Source of the DNA: an uncultured Clostridia bacterium
GTDB taxonomy: Bacteria > Bacillota > Clostridia > Christensenellales > UBA1242
Reading direction: 5' to 3'
Length of the DNA stretch: 54,663 nt
Assembly (NCBI GenBank): GCA_934778125.1
Contig: CAKVOF010000004.1
Coordinates: forward strand, 1 to 54,663
Of the stretch, positions 8,706 through 17,991 are shown one piece after another; position 1 is the stretch's first letter; every line of letters starts with the position of its first letter. Below the pieces are notes generated by a model, which was given only the letters and a program-made list of their open reading frames with translations, did not search any database and had not been told where the DNA came from. The translations under genes were made by a program, and so were the position numbers.

Positions 8706-8910
8706 ATGTGATGTTCCAGGGTGTAAGAATAAGGCAAATTATGTTGTGGAGAATAAAACATTTTTCTTTAATAATCAACTCAATTTGTGTGAAGATTGTG
8801 TTAAAGAAATCTACGAATGGTATGCAAAGAAAACAACACCCAAAAGCCCAGTTAATATGTTCAATAGAGCTGGCATTAAAAAACAAAGTATTAAAACAAA
8901 TATAAAATAA
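8674..8910 (+). CDS. Small zinc-ribbon-like phage protein
   Basis: 78 residues with paired cysteines CDVPGC (about 12-17) and LCEDC (about 38-42), the pattern of a treble-clef or zinc-ribbon fold, followed by an aromatic helix (VKEIYEWYAKK). AAAGGAGG lies 8-15 bp before the ATG, stronger than for most genes here, which supports this start despite the overlap with the gene before. It is the second short gene between terminase and portal. Role unknown; DNA or protein binding is likely. Confidence 0.68.
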   Translation: MEIKSQQQKIKCDVPGCKNKANYVVENKTFFFNNQLNLCEDCVKEIYEWYAKKTTPKSPVNMFNRAGIKKQSIKTNIK

Positions 8911-8920
8911 GGGAGGAAAA

Positions 8921-10849
8921 ATGAATAACGATTTATTAATTTATAGTAAAAAAGATAAATTAAAGGATGATTATGAAAAACAATTAGTAAGTGAAATCCT
9001 AGATGATTTTAAATCAAGACAAAACGAAAGAAAGTCTTTTGAAGGAAAGTGGCAAATGAATATTAATTTCTTTATAGGAAATCAATATTGCAATTTAACA
9101 CCAAAAGGAGAAATAGTTGATAACTATAAGCAGTATTTTTGGGAAGAAAGGGAAGTTTATAATCATATTGCACCGATAGTTGAATTAAGGCTTAGTAAGC
9201 TTAGCAGGGTTAGACCATCACTCACAGTTGTGCCTTTTAGTGATGACCAAATTGATGTTAACTGTGCAAAAGTAAGCAAAAATATTTTAACGAGTGTTAG
9301 CCATTCATTAAACACAAGTAATTTAATTCAGCAAGCTACTTTGTGGAGCGAGATTTGTGGAACAGCATTTTATAAAGTTGGTTGGAACACAAACAAAGGA
9401 AGAATAATTGGTAAAAATGAAAATGGGCGAATAATTAGAGAAGGTGATGTTGATATAAGCGTTGTTAGCCCATTTGAGATATACCCAGATAGTAATGCTT
9501 ATGCAAATATTGATGATTGCAATAGTATTATCTATGCAAAAGCTGTCCATAAAGACACTATTAAAAATATTTGGGGCGTTGATGTTGATGGGCAAGATAT
9601 TAATGTTTTCACTCTTGATGCCATAGATAATATGGGCGGATTGGGTTATTTAGGAACAGCGTCTAGTGTTGGAAAAGTAGTTAAGAAGAATCATGTGTTG
9701 GTGTTGGAAAAATACGAAGCTCCAACAATCGAGTATCCAAATGGAAGATTGATAATTATCGCTGGGGATAAATTAGTTTATATTGGTGAATTACCATATA
9801 TAAATATGGAAGATGGAAAAAGAGGCTTTCCATTTATAAAACAAACATCTATAACAGTTCTAAATTCTTTTTGGGGTATGAGTGTTATAGAAAGGTGTAT
9901 TCCTATTCAAAGATCATTTAATGCAATTAAAAATAGAAAACATGAATTTTTGAATAGGCTATCAATGGGAGTACTGGCTATTGAAGATGGTTCTATCGAT
10001 ACCGAGAATCTTGAAGAGGAAGGATTGTCTCCGGGAAAAGTTTTGGTTTATAGGCAAGGTGCTAGCGCACCACACTTATTATCTAGCGGTTCGGTTCCCT
10101 TAGATTTTCAATATGAAGAAAATCAACTGCAAAATGAGTTTTTAAAAGTTAGTGGTGTTAGTGACTTGATTAATGCATCTAGCATCACAAGCAACATAAG
10201 TGGTGTTGCTTTACAATTGCTTATTGAGCAAGATGAAGTTCGACTTTTATCAAGTGCAGAAAATATAAGAACGTGTGCTAAAGAAATGGCAAAGCATATT
10301 TTAAGATTGTTTAAGCAATTTGCTCAAATTTCTCATACTAGCAGAATTGTTGGGGAGAATGGAGATGTGGAAGTGTTCTATTGGAATAGTTCAGATATTA
10401 GAAGTGAAGATGTTATTTTTGAAACTGAAAATGAAATAAATGAAACGCTCGCTCAAAGGCGCTCTATGATATATGATTTATTAAATTATGGTTTACTTCA
10501 CGATGAAGATGGAAAGTTATCAAACGCAATGAGGCAAAAAGTTTTAGAGCAACTTGGATTTGGTGTGTGGGATAGCTCTAAAGATGTTAAGGCTTTGCAA
10601 ATTGCTAACGCCGAAAGAGAAAATTTGATTCTTATGGAAACTGGAAAATTAGATTTGCCTAAAGAAATAGATGATCACGATCTTCATATAGATGAGCATA
10701 CATGCTTTATGTTAACTCCTGAGTTTAACAAAAAAGAAAATAATAAAATCCAAGAAAAGATGCTTGAACATATTAGAGAACATAAAAAAATTAAAGAGCT
10801 GACTAAGCAAATTGGAAATGAAGATACTATAAAATTAAATAATAACTAA
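8921..10849 (+). CDS. Portal protein, P22-like
   Basis: 642 residues, the length of P22-type podovirus portals. The N-terminal part (DILDDFKSRQNERKSFEGKW..., WxxNxxFFxGNQY) and the central stem and wing section (FPFIKQTSITVLNSFWGMSVIE, then QRSFNAIKNRKHEFLNR) match the pattern of this family. It forms the dodecameric DNA gate at one capsid vertex and docks the terminase. GGGAGG RBS; 10 bp after the zinc-ribbon gene. No C-terminal barrel extension is evident. Confidence 0.85.
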   Translation: MNNDLLIYSKKDKLKDDYEKQLVSEILDDFKSRQNERKSFEGKWQMNINFFIGNQYCNLTPKGEIVDNYKQYFWEEREVYNHIAPIVELRLSKLSRVRPSLTVVPFSDDQIDVNCAKVSKNILTSVSHSLNTSNLIQQATLWSEICGTAFYKVGWNTNKGRIIGKNENGRIIREGDVDISVVSPFEIYPDSNAYANIDDCNSIIYAKAVHKDTIKNIWGVDVDGQDINVFTLDAIDNMGGLGYLGTASSVGKVVKKNHVLVLEKYEAPTIEYPNGRLIIIAGDKLVYIGELPYINMEDGKRGFPFIKQTSITVLNSFWGMSVIERCIPIQRSFNAIKNRKHEFLNRLSMGVLAIEDGSIDTENLEEEGLSPGKVLVYRQGASAPHLLSSGSVPLDFQYEENQLQNEFLKVSGVSDLINASSITSNISGVALQLLIEQDEVRLLSSAENIRTCAKEMAKHILRLFKQFAQISHTSRIVGENGDVEVFYWNSSDIRSEDVIFETENEINETLAQRRSMIYDLLNYGLLHDEDGKLSNAMRQKVLEQLGFGVWDSSKDVKALQIANAERENLILMETGKLDLPKEIDDHDLHIDEHTCFMLTPEFNKKENNKIQEKMLEHIREHKKIKELTKQIGNEDTIKLNNN

Positions 10850-11005
10850 ATAAATGATATTAAAATCAATGATAAATATTGAAATAAATTGTTAGATTTT
10901 AAATACATTTAATCATATTAATTAAACAAAAACCATTAGGTGTTATGCAATAATTTAATAGTTTATGACAATATCATATAGAATACTGACAAAAAGGATT
11001 TAATT

Positions 11006-11662
11006 ATGGAAGATGAGAAAATATTAGGAGAACAACCTATTGATTGTGTTACGGCTAACTTTGCAGAGGCAAGTGGTGAAAATGGTAGCATCAACACATC
11101 ACAAGGCTCTCCTTCACAAAAATTTAAAAGCGTTGAAAGTTTACAAAAGGCTTATGATGATTTAGAGAAAGAATTCACTCGTAAATCTCAAAAGTTAAGT
11201 GAACTAATGAAGTCTATTGAAAGCGACAATGTTGAGAAGTCAATACCGCAATATTCAAAAGAATCATGGCGCGAAAATATTAAAGAGTTTTTAAGTAAAA
11301 ATGAAAAAGCTCGAAGTTTTGCTAGTGAAATTTCAGAAGTTTTGTTTCAAGATAAGGACTTGGCTTGCATGCCAAATTCCCTTGAACTTGCTTATGCAAA
11401 GGTGCTAGCAAACAAATATAAAAGCAACGATGAATTAATTGAAAGTGAAAACTTTCTAAACGACTATGTTTATAATAACGAAAAAATAGTTGGAAATATA
11501 ATAAATAAATATTTAAGTAATGTTAACACAAATAAAGTTCCACCAATTGTTTTAAATGTTAAAGGTTCGAGTGTTGGTTTTGTTGCTCCAACATCTCCAA
11601 ATAGTTTATCAGATGCTAAAACAATTGTGGAAAAATTGTTTAACTCAAAGGGAGAATTATGA
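11006..11662 (+). CDS. Capsid scaffold-like protein
   Basis: 218 residues, acidic and helical, with a heptad-rich stretch (about 45-75: VESLQKAYDDLEKEF...). It lies directly upstream of the major capsid gene and overlaps it by 4 bp (ATGA), the usual position for the scaffold that shapes the prohead and is then released. No protease motif. A 156-bp AT-rich gap separates it from the portal gene and could hold a promoter, but none is convincing. Confidence 0.7.
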   Translation: MEDEKILGEQPIDCVTANFAEASGENGSINTSQGSPSQKFKSVESLQKAYDDLEKEFTRKSQKLSELMKSIESDNVEKSIPQYSKESWRENIKEFLSKNEKARSFASEISEVLFQDKDLACMPNSLELAYAKVLANKYKSNDELIESENFLNDYVYNNEKIVGNIINKYLSNVNTNKVPPIVLNVKGSSVGFVAPTSPNSLSDAKTIVEKLFNSKGEL

Positions 11663-12867
11663 TAACTTTAGAAACTGCTGAAAGCGCATTAAAAGATGTT
11701 TACTTAGGTGTTATAAACAACACATTAAATTTTAGAAGCAATCCGCTTCTTGCTAAAATCAAACAAACCACAAACGATGTGTGGGGAAAAGAAATTGTTA
11801 AACTTGCACCTTATGGTGTGAATGGTGGTATTGGTGTTGGAACTGAAACAGGCAATTTGCCAGATGCTTCTGGAAACAACTATGTTCAATTGAGATCAAC
11901 TTTGAAAAATTTATATGGGTCGATTGAAATTTCTGATAAAGCAATTAGAGCAAGCCAAAATAGTGCTGGTGCTTTTGTTAATTTGCTTAATGCTGAAATG
12001 GAAGGTCTAATAACTTCTAGTATTTTTAATTTGAGTAGAATGTTATATGGTGATGGAACTGGTAAAATTTGTTATGCAACCAGTGCATCTGGAAAAGTTA
12101 TAACTTGTAGTTCAGTTAAGCATTTAATGGAAGGAATGATTGTTGAGTTTATTACAACTGCTGGAACAGGTGTTGTTGCAAATTCTCGCAGAAAAATTGT
12201 TTCTATTGATAGAGATTTAAATAAAATTACGCTTGATGCAACATTACCAACAGCTGTGTCTTATCCAAGTGCAATTTGTGTTCAAAACTCATTTAATAAC
12301 GAACTAACAGGCCTTAATAGTATTATTTCAAGTTCAGCCAAGATTTATGGGCTTACTAGAAGTGATTATGGTTGGTTAAATCCTTGCATTAAGGAATTAA
12401 ATGGTGCAATTTCAGATATGCATATTCAATCAATGTTAGATAAGCTTGAAGAAAGAACTGGTAATCCTATAGACTTTATTGTTTGCTCATCTGATGTTAA
12501 GCGTTATTATCAGAACTACCTAAGCACATTCAGAAGAAATATAGATTATATGGATTTGCAAGGTGGTTATAAAGCAATGAGTTATGCTGGCATTCCAGTT
12601 GTTACTGAAAGATTTACAAACGATCAAGAAATGTATTTCTTAAACACAAAAGATTTCACACTTCATCAATTATGTGATTGGCAATGGTTAGAAGGTGAAG
12701 ATGGAAGAATTATAAAACAAAAACAAGGCTTCCCAATTTACTATGCAACTTTAGTTAAATATGCTGATTTGATGTGTGATAGACCACATGGACAAGGTAA
12801 AATGAAGAAAATTTTAGAGGAAGATCCAGCCCCGGTAACTCAAGATGCTGAGAATGGTGGGGTATAA
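11659..12867 (+). CDS. Major capsid protein, HK97 fold type
   Basis: 402 residues. Features of phage coat proteins include the N-arm (SNPLLAKIKQT), the E-loop region (LRSTLKNLYGSIEISDKAIRA), YGDGTG near 130, an inserted beta domain (about 140-210), and the P and A domain segment PIDFIVCSSDVKRYYQNYL, then GIPVVTERF. It should form the icosahedral shell. It is coupled to the scaffold gene by ATGA and followed at once by a terminator-like hairpin that probably limits expression of the genes behind it. Confidence 0.85.
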   Translation: MITLETAESALKDVYLGVINNTLNFRSNPLLAKIKQTTNDVWGKEIVKLAPYGVNGGIGVGTETGNLPDASGNNYVQLRSTLKNLYGSIEISDKAIRASQNSAGAFVNLLNAEMEGLITSSIFNLSRMLYGDGTGKICYATSASGKVITCSSVKHLMEGMIVEFITTAGTGVVANSRRKIVSIDRDLNKITLDATLPTAVSYPSAICVQNSFNNELTGLNSIISSSAKIYGLTRSDYGWLNPCIKELNGAISDMHIQSMLDKLEERTGNPIDFIVCSSDVKRYYQNYLSTFRRNIDYMDLQGGYKAMSYAGIPVVTERFTNDQEMYFLNTKDFTLHQLCDWQWLEGEDGRIIKQKQGFPIYYATLVKYADLMCDRPHGQGKMKKILEEDPAPVTQDAENGGV

Positions 12868-12877
12868 TAATAGATTC

Positions 12878-12912
12878 AAGAGAATGGTGTTTGGCCATTC
12901 TCTTAAATCATT
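12878..12912 (+). terminator. Terminator-like attenuator after the capsid gene
   Basis: Perfect 10-bp stem AAGAGAATGG/CCATTCTCTT with a 7-nt loop, followed by AAATCATTTTTT. It begins 10 bp after the capsid stop, inside the cassette. Partial termination here would give many capsid copies relative to adaptor and tail proteins. Confidence 0.7.
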
Positions 12913-12932
12913 TTTTAAATGGAAGTATAAAT

Positions 12933-13307
12933 ATGTTAATAAAAATAAATAATGATTTATTTAATATATCAGCCAGAATAAAAAATATTGATTCTGGGTA
13001 TGAAATTTATTTTAATACTAAAAATAAAAAATTCGAAGTTCATAATAAGAACCAGAAAAAAGATAAATATTCATCAACACTGCCTTTTGATAAATTAGAT
13101 AATAGGGCTATTAATTATCTAAATGAAACTCATATTAGAAATGTAACTAGAGTTATAGAGAATATTGAAAAAAATAATAAAAAAATTGAACATGAAGAAA
13201 AAGAAAAAGTTAATGATATGAGCACTTATAAACTAAATGAAATTTATAAGTACTCAAATATGAATACTAAAACCTTAAAAGTTGATTTTAAAAACATTTG
13301 GTTTTAA
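12933..13307 (+). CDS. Phage protein of unknown function after capsid
   Basis: 124 residues from ATG 12933 (GGAAG 7 nt upstream). An upstream start at 12891 would begin inside the attenuator hairpin. A beta-rich N-terminal half (IKNIDSGYEIYFNTKNKKFEVHNKNQ) is followed by a helical half (NRAINYLNETHIRNVTRVIENIEKNN). Likely a small structural or minor capsid protein by position. No family recognised. Confidence 0.62.
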   Translation: MLIKINNDLFNISARIKNIDSGYEIYFNTKNKKFEVHNKNQKKDKYSSTLPFDKLDNRAINYLNETHIRNVTRVIENIEKNNKKIEHEEKEKVNDMSTYKLNEIYKYSNMNTKTLKVDFKNIWF

Positions 13308-13319
13308 AAGGAGGGTTTT

Positions 13320-14021
13320 ATGTTAGTTAAAGATATAATAAAGCTTGTGGCAACAATATTACAAGATAGCGATTTAGTTAAATATTTAAATAGTTTAGAT
13401 GATGAACAATCGAGTAGTGACAACAGCGATGCAAATGTTGGAACTCAAGCCTCAGATGGAACTCAAGATCAAACGAATGATGCTGATACTTCTCAAACTA
13501 ATACTGATGTGTCTACTGGTGGAGATGAAACCATAGTGGATAATATTACATATGATGAAGATGAATTTAATTTGCTTTTGGCTTGTGTTAATTTAGTTAA
13601 TAACACGATAGCAACCGATTATATAAAACTTACAGATGTTGTTAGTGTAAGTAACGATGCTGATAAAATTTTATTTAGTGATTTAACTAATAAAAATATA
13701 TTAGATATTGTATCAGTTAAAGATAAGTTTGGTAGTTCGTTAAAATTTAATGTTGAGACAGATGGATTAATTGTTCCTCATGGAGATATAAAAATCAAGT
13801 TTGCGTATTTCCCTGAGTTGGTTGGAATTGAAGATAAGATTGATTGCTACACAACTCATATGACAGAGAGAGTTTTTGCTTATGGAGTTTTAAGTGAGTA
13901 TTTTTACATTAAAGGTAATTTCAATGATGCTAGTATGTGGGATGTTAGATTTAAACAAGCGTTATTAAGCATAACAGCGAAACTTGGAGAAATAAAGATG
14001 CCTAAAAGGTTGTGGGTGTGA
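13320..14021 (+). CDS. Head-tail adaptor-like phage protein
   Basis: 233 residues. The N-terminal helix pair is broken by a low-complexity acidic linker rich in Asp, Gln, Ser and Thr (about 25-70). The remaining fold (LLACVNLVNNTIATDYIKL ... VFAYGVLSEYFYIKGNFNDASMWDVRFKQAL) is the all-helical pattern of P22 gp4/HK97 gp6-like adaptors that sit below the portal. The linker is unusual for the family. AAGGAGG RBS; the stop codon overlaps the next gene's start. Confidence 0.62.
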   Translation: MLVKDIIKLVATILQDSDLVKYLNSLDDEQSSSDNSDANVGTQASDGTQDQTNDADTSQTNTDVSTGGDETIVDNITYDEDEFNLLLACVNLVNNTIATDYIKLTDVVSVSNDADKILFSDLTNKNILDIVSVKDKFGSSLKFNVETDGLIVPHGDIKIKFAYFPELVGIEDKIDCYTTHMTERVFAYGVLSEYFYIKGNFNDASMWDVRFKQALLSITAKLGEIKMPKRLWV

Positions 14022-15517
14022 TGTTTTACAACAATTACTTAAAAACTAAAAATGTTCAGTATAAAAAGATTAACTATGCCTCTTTTCGAAATGGTATAAA
14101 TGCAAATTATGATGAAAGATTGTTGCCAATACGATATAGTAAAAATACATATAACTATAGCTATGCGAATGGTGCGTTAACAAATGGTCTAGGAATTCAA
14201 AGTGTTAGATTTTGCTATGATGCAACTGATAAATCAAAAACGCACACATTGAATTTTCCAACAGATTTAGATGTTTTAGGGGCTTGGATTTACACGAGAT
14301 ATAATAAAAATATGAAACAATATGAAGATTGGTGCATTTATTACTGTTCGGATTGCTATATGTATGTTGGGTTTATGTATATTAATGCGCCAAACACTAA
14401 AAAAATATCGGGTTTATACTTTAAGTCAATGCCTAATGTCATAAACTATAACCTTAATGGCAATGATGTACTGTTGATTGGCACAAAAGAAGAAGGACTA
14501 TATGTTTACGACTCTAGAATTTCACCATATAAGGTTGAAAACGCACCTAATATTTTAAGTATGTGTGTTCACTATGAAAGATTGTTTGTAACGGTTGATG
14601 GAGATAAAAGAAGCTTATATTTTAGTGATGACTTAGATCCAACAAATTGGGACTACACGTTAAATGCAGGTGGTTTTATTCAAATGATTGATGATCGTGG
14701 TGCATTAAATAAGGTAGTTAGTTTTAATGATTATTTGTATGTTTTTAGAGAGTTTGGAATCGCACGAGTTTCTGCATATGCCAAACAAGAAGATTTTTAT
14801 GTTACTCAATTATTCACAAGCAGTGGCAGGATTTATAAAAATTCGATAAGTGTTTGTGGTGATTGTGTGATGTTTTTGGCAAGTGATGGACTTTACTCTT
14901 TTAATGGTTCAAGCACATCTAAAATAGGGCTAAATATTGATAAAATGTTTGAAGGCCAAGATAACGATAATTGCGTTTCAGCATTTTACAATGGATCTTA
15001 CTATTTGGCTTGTAAACTTAATTTTAATGATAACGAAAAAATAGGTTGTGAGGAGGGTTCTTATTCAAACAATGCTTTGATTGAATTAAATTTATCGAGT
15101 GGTGAATTAAATATAATGCGTGGTGTTGATATAAAAAATATTCAAGCATTCAATAATTTGTTAGAAAATAAACTTGTTGTATGTTATAAGAATGGAGATA
15201 GGGTTAAGATTGGTGAGATAGTTAAAAATGGAAAGGTTGAAGATACTCCATTGAAAAAAGTGTGGAGGTCTCCTATAACAGATTTCAACTATTCGAATCA
15301 AGAAAAAATAATCACAGAGCTAAGTGTTGTGAATAAAAGTGATATTACTGTAGTTATAAATTATGATGGAAAAAGTAAAAAATATTTGCTAAAAGGTAAA
15401 GATAGCATAAACACTATCAAGCCAAATTTAAAAGCTTACGAGTTCAGTATTGACTTTGTTTGTGAAAATGATAATTGCTATATTAGTAATCCTCAAGTTG
15501 TTGTGGGGTATTTATGA
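14021..15517 (+). CDS. Tail hub / packaged-DNA stabilisation protein, P22 gp10-like
   Basis: About 498 residues, beta-propeller type. The segment YERLFVTVDGDKRSLYFSDD, then DPTNWDYTLNAGGFI, DRGALNKVVSFNDYLYVFRE and DCVMFLASDGLYSFNG is characteristic of podovirus tail-hub propellers that plug the portal after packaging. ATG 14021 shares its A with the previous TGA; an in-frame GTG at 14012 is an alternative start. The next gene also overlaps by an ATGA. Confidence 0.75.
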   Translation: MFYNNYLKTKNVQYKKINYASFRNGINANYDERLLPIRYSKNTYNYSYANGALTNGLGIQSVRFCYDATDKSKTHTLNFPTDLDVLGAWIYTRYNKNMKQYEDWCIYYCSDCYMYVGFMYINAPNTKKISGLYFKSMPNVINYNLNGNDVLLIGTKEEGLYVYDSRISPYKVENAPNILSMCVHYERLFVTVDGDKRSLYFSDDLDPTNWDYTLNAGGFIQMIDDRGALNKVVSFNDYLYVFREFGIARVSAYAKQEDFYVTQLFTSSGRIYKNSISVCGDCVMFLASDGLYSFNGSSTSKIGLNIDKMFEGQDNDNCVSAFYNGSYYLACKLNFNDNEKIGCEEGSYSNNALIELNLSSGELNIMRGVDIKNIQAFNNLLENKLVVCYKNGDRVKIGEIVKNGKVEDTPLKKVWRSPITDFNYSNQEKIITELSVVNKSDITVVINYDGKSKKYLLKGKDSINTIKPNLKAYEFSIDFVCENDNCYISNPQVVVGYL

Positions 15518-16728
15518 TAATTAAACAAGAAACTCTTGCTGAAAAAGCATATAATAATGTTGAGGAAATAAAAAAAGAAATTAACCTTTCAGATAAACAA
15601 AGCGTGGTTGATAACTTTTACGAAGATAATTATTATGGAGACTTTAGTGAAAGTGTTATTAAAGAATATAACTTTAAAGCTATCGATAATTCAGTTCTAA
15701 CATTGAATCTCTCAAGTGATTCAAATCTAAGTGGGGCGAGCGTTAAAGTGGTTTTAAACGAGAAAATAATATGTTCAAAAAATTGGAGTTTAAGTGATTT
15801 TAACTTAAGTTGCTTTGGGATATTAAATGAAAGTAATAATTTGAAAATATACATTGATATGCAAACAAGTATTGTTGGAAATTTAACTATTTGTTTGCGA
15901 GGGCATATTAAATTAATTAATGAAACGTTGCCATTTATAACCTATAACTCTGCTGGTGGCGTATATGTTATGCAAAGTTCAAAAAATGGCTTAAGTTTAC
16001 AAAAATTTGCAAGTTTAACAACTTTCATTTCAAATCAGAGTTTTGTTAACTCAAAAAAGTTTGATTGTGTGTTAGATTCGAAAGTTATAACAATTAATGG
16101 TGTGGAAAAACACGTTGTTTTGAATAAAAATGAAGAAGGGAAATTAAGTGTTTGTTTGGAAGATGATAGTTATGCTGAGCATATAGTTTTTGCAAACGAA
16201 TTTAAAGATGCGTGTTTAATATCAATTAATAGTAGCAACTATGATTATTTAATTGCAGTATTGCTATCAAATAAGGTTCAAATCATTTATATGAAAAATT
16301 TAAACGAGGTTGATAAAATTGAGGACCTATCTAATATTAGTTTTAAAAATATTGTTGCATTAGGATCTGCCGATGTGTGTGGTGCAACATCTGATATTTG
16401 CTTGTGGTTTAAAGATTCTAGCAACAATATATTTCTTTCATTAAACACATTGAGTAGTAGTTTCACATCGTTTTCATTTAATTCAGATTTATTTCAAATA
16501 GATAAGGGTGAAAGCATTAATTGCTATTATATTGATAATAAAATTAAGCTTAAAATAAAAAAAGACTGTAATTTTGTGAATAGTTATGTTGTTGATATCA
16601 TAACTAATGGTGGAAAAAAGTATTTAAAGAAAAGTAGTGTTTTAAAGCACAAAAATCTTGATATGGCTTATATTGTTAGTACAAGTGAAATATGGCTTAA
16701 AAACGGGCGATTTTATATAAATGAATAG
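15514..16728 (+). CDS. Probable phage tail protein, unknown family
   Basis: 404 residues, nearly all beta, Ser/Asn-rich, with no transmembrane or enzyme motif. Short recurring strand-turn units (about 225-330) suggest another propeller or fibre-like fold. It is coupled to the tail-hub gene by ATGA overlap, so it is probably made in stoichiometric amounts with it. It may be a tail spike, needle or host-binding protein, but I do not recognise it. Its C terminus lies 64 bp before the coiled-coil gene. Confidence 0.58.
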   Translation: MIIKQETLAEKAYNNVEEIKKEINLSDKQSVVDNFYEDNYYGDFSESVIKEYNFKAIDNSVLTLNLSSDSNLSGASVKVVLNEKIICSKNWSLSDFNLSCFGILNESNNLKIYIDMQTSIVGNLTICLRGHIKLINETLPFITYNSAGGVYVMQSSKNGLSLQKFASLTTFISNQSFVNSKKFDCVLDSKVITINGVEKHVVLNKNEEGKLSVCLEDDSYAEHIVFANEFKDACLISINSSNYDYLIAVLLSNKVQIIYMKNLNEVDKIEDLSNISFKNIVALGSADVCGATSDICLWFKDSSNNIFLSLNTLSSSFTSFSFNSDLFQIDKGESINCYYIDNKIKLKIKKDCNFVNSYVVDIITNGGKKYLKKSSVLKHKNLDMAYIVSTSEIWLKNGRFYINE

Positions 16729-16792
16729 TATTAAGAATTTGCATGATAGAATAAATAAATATAATTTATTTTTAAATTTAATAGGAGGAAAA

Positions 16793-17746
16793 ATGTCGCA
16801 ATATTCAATTGATGATGAAACCACCAAGAAAGTTATAAAACTTTCAAATGATAATAAAAACAAAAAAAATTTTGAAGATGTTTTAAATAATGTTGAAGCA
16901 TTTCAAAACAAATTTACAACTGATAATGACTCTAAATTTGAGCCTAATAAAGTTGAATTTCAAAGAATGAAAGATATTGAAATTGATAGTGAAAAAATTA
17001 AAAAAGATGCTGAAAGTTCATTAAAGGATTATAAAGAAACATCAATTAATAAAATTAATGATGATACTGAAAATAAAAAGATTGAATTGGTTGAAAATAA
17101 AAAAACATTAAATGATAATTATGAAAATGCTGTTAAAAATGCAGATGATTATTATGATAAAGTGAAACAAAATGCAAGTGATGATGCTATAAAAAGGGGA
17201 TTATCAAGAAGTAGCATTGTTATTAACAAGTTAGATGCATTTAATCAAGGTCAAATTGAAAATTATAATAAACTAAACGATGAGTTAACATCAAATTTAA
17301 ACCAAATTAATTTTGAACTTTCATCATTAGAAAGCCAAAAACAATCAGCACTAAAAGAGTTCGATATTAAATATGCTTATGAACTAAATGAAAAAATTTC
17401 AAAACTAACAAAAGACCTTAATGAACAACAGGACAAGGTTTTGAAATATAATAATGAGATAGCAAAAGCTGAAGCTGATTATGAAATAAAATATGCAAAC
17501 TTGGAAAAAGACTATAATGAATCAGCAAATAAAAAAGAAAAAGATTTACTTGAGTTGAATATGAAATATGGGGTAAATGTTGTTAATAAATATATTCAAG
17601 ATAAATCGCTTAAAATGGTTAAAAACTATTTAAGTTCTTTAAGTGATGAAGATGCCAAATCAATTTTAAATAGTAATTCCAAAAAATTGAAAAGCTTATT
17701 AGGCGATTCGGCTTTTGCTAATCTATTAACAAGTTATTCGGCGTAA
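16793..17746 (+). CDS. Coiled-coil phage structural protein
   Basis: 317 residues from ATG 16793, set by AGGAGG 7 nt upstream; an in-frame ATG at 16721 overlaps the previous gene and lacks a site. Almost entirely helical and charged with long heptad stretches (about 50-120 and 160-270). A short RGLSRSSIVINKLD segment near 137 interrupts it; similar R-G-L-x-R-S segments occur in phage internal or tail proteins. Possible roles are ejection protein or tail needle. Confidence 0.6.
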   Translation: MSQYSIDDETTKKVIKLSNDNKNKKNFEDVLNNVEAFQNKFTTDNDSKFEPNKVEFQRMKDIEIDSEKIKKDAESSLKDYKETSINKINDDTENKKIELVENKKTLNDNYENAVKNADDYYDKVKQNASDDAIKRGLSRSSIVINKLDAFNQGQIENYNKLNDELTSNLNQINFELSSLESQKQSALKEFDIKYAYELNEKISKLTKDLNEQQDKVLKYNNEIAKAEADYEIKYANLEKDYNESANKKEKDLLELNMKYGVNVVNKYIQDKSLKMVKNYLSSLSDEDAKSILNSNSKKLKSLLGDSAFANLLTSYSA

Positions 17747-17751
17747 AGTAT

Positions 17752-17991
17752 ATGTGGGAAGATATTTTAAATTTAGCTATAGGTAACGGACTTTGGGCTG
17801 TTTTATTCGTGATTCTTTTGTGCTACGTGTTGAAAGATAGTAGGGCAAGAGAAAAGAAATATCAAGAACTAATTGATGCTTTAAGTGAATCTTTGAATAT
17901 CGTTAAGGAAGTTCAAGATGATGTTCGTGATATTAAAATTGAATTAAATTCTAAAAGAAGATCAAAGGTCAAAACAGATGAAAAGGTTTAA
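17752..17991 (+). CDS. BhlA/UviB-type holin-like protein
   Basis: 79 residues: one N-terminal transmembrane helix (about 10-28: NGLWAVLFVILLCYVLK) followed by a charged amphipathic helix with a basic end. The pattern N/Q-G-hWAhLFVhLLhYVLK-x-S-x-x-R-E-x-KY is that of BhlA/UviB holin-like proteins. It would permeabilise the membrane at lysis. It begins 5 bp after the coiled-coil gene and overlaps the second holin by 14 bp. Confidence 0.75.
   Translation: MWEDILNLAIGNGLWAVLFVILLCYVLKDSRAREKKYQELIDALSESLNIVKEVQDDVRDIKIELNSKRRSKVKTDEKV

Noticed and set aside
7775..8886. Minus-strand open frames opposite terL and the two small genes behind it
   Set aside because: Low-complexity His/Phe/Leu-rich translations typical of the antisense of AT-rich coding DNA.
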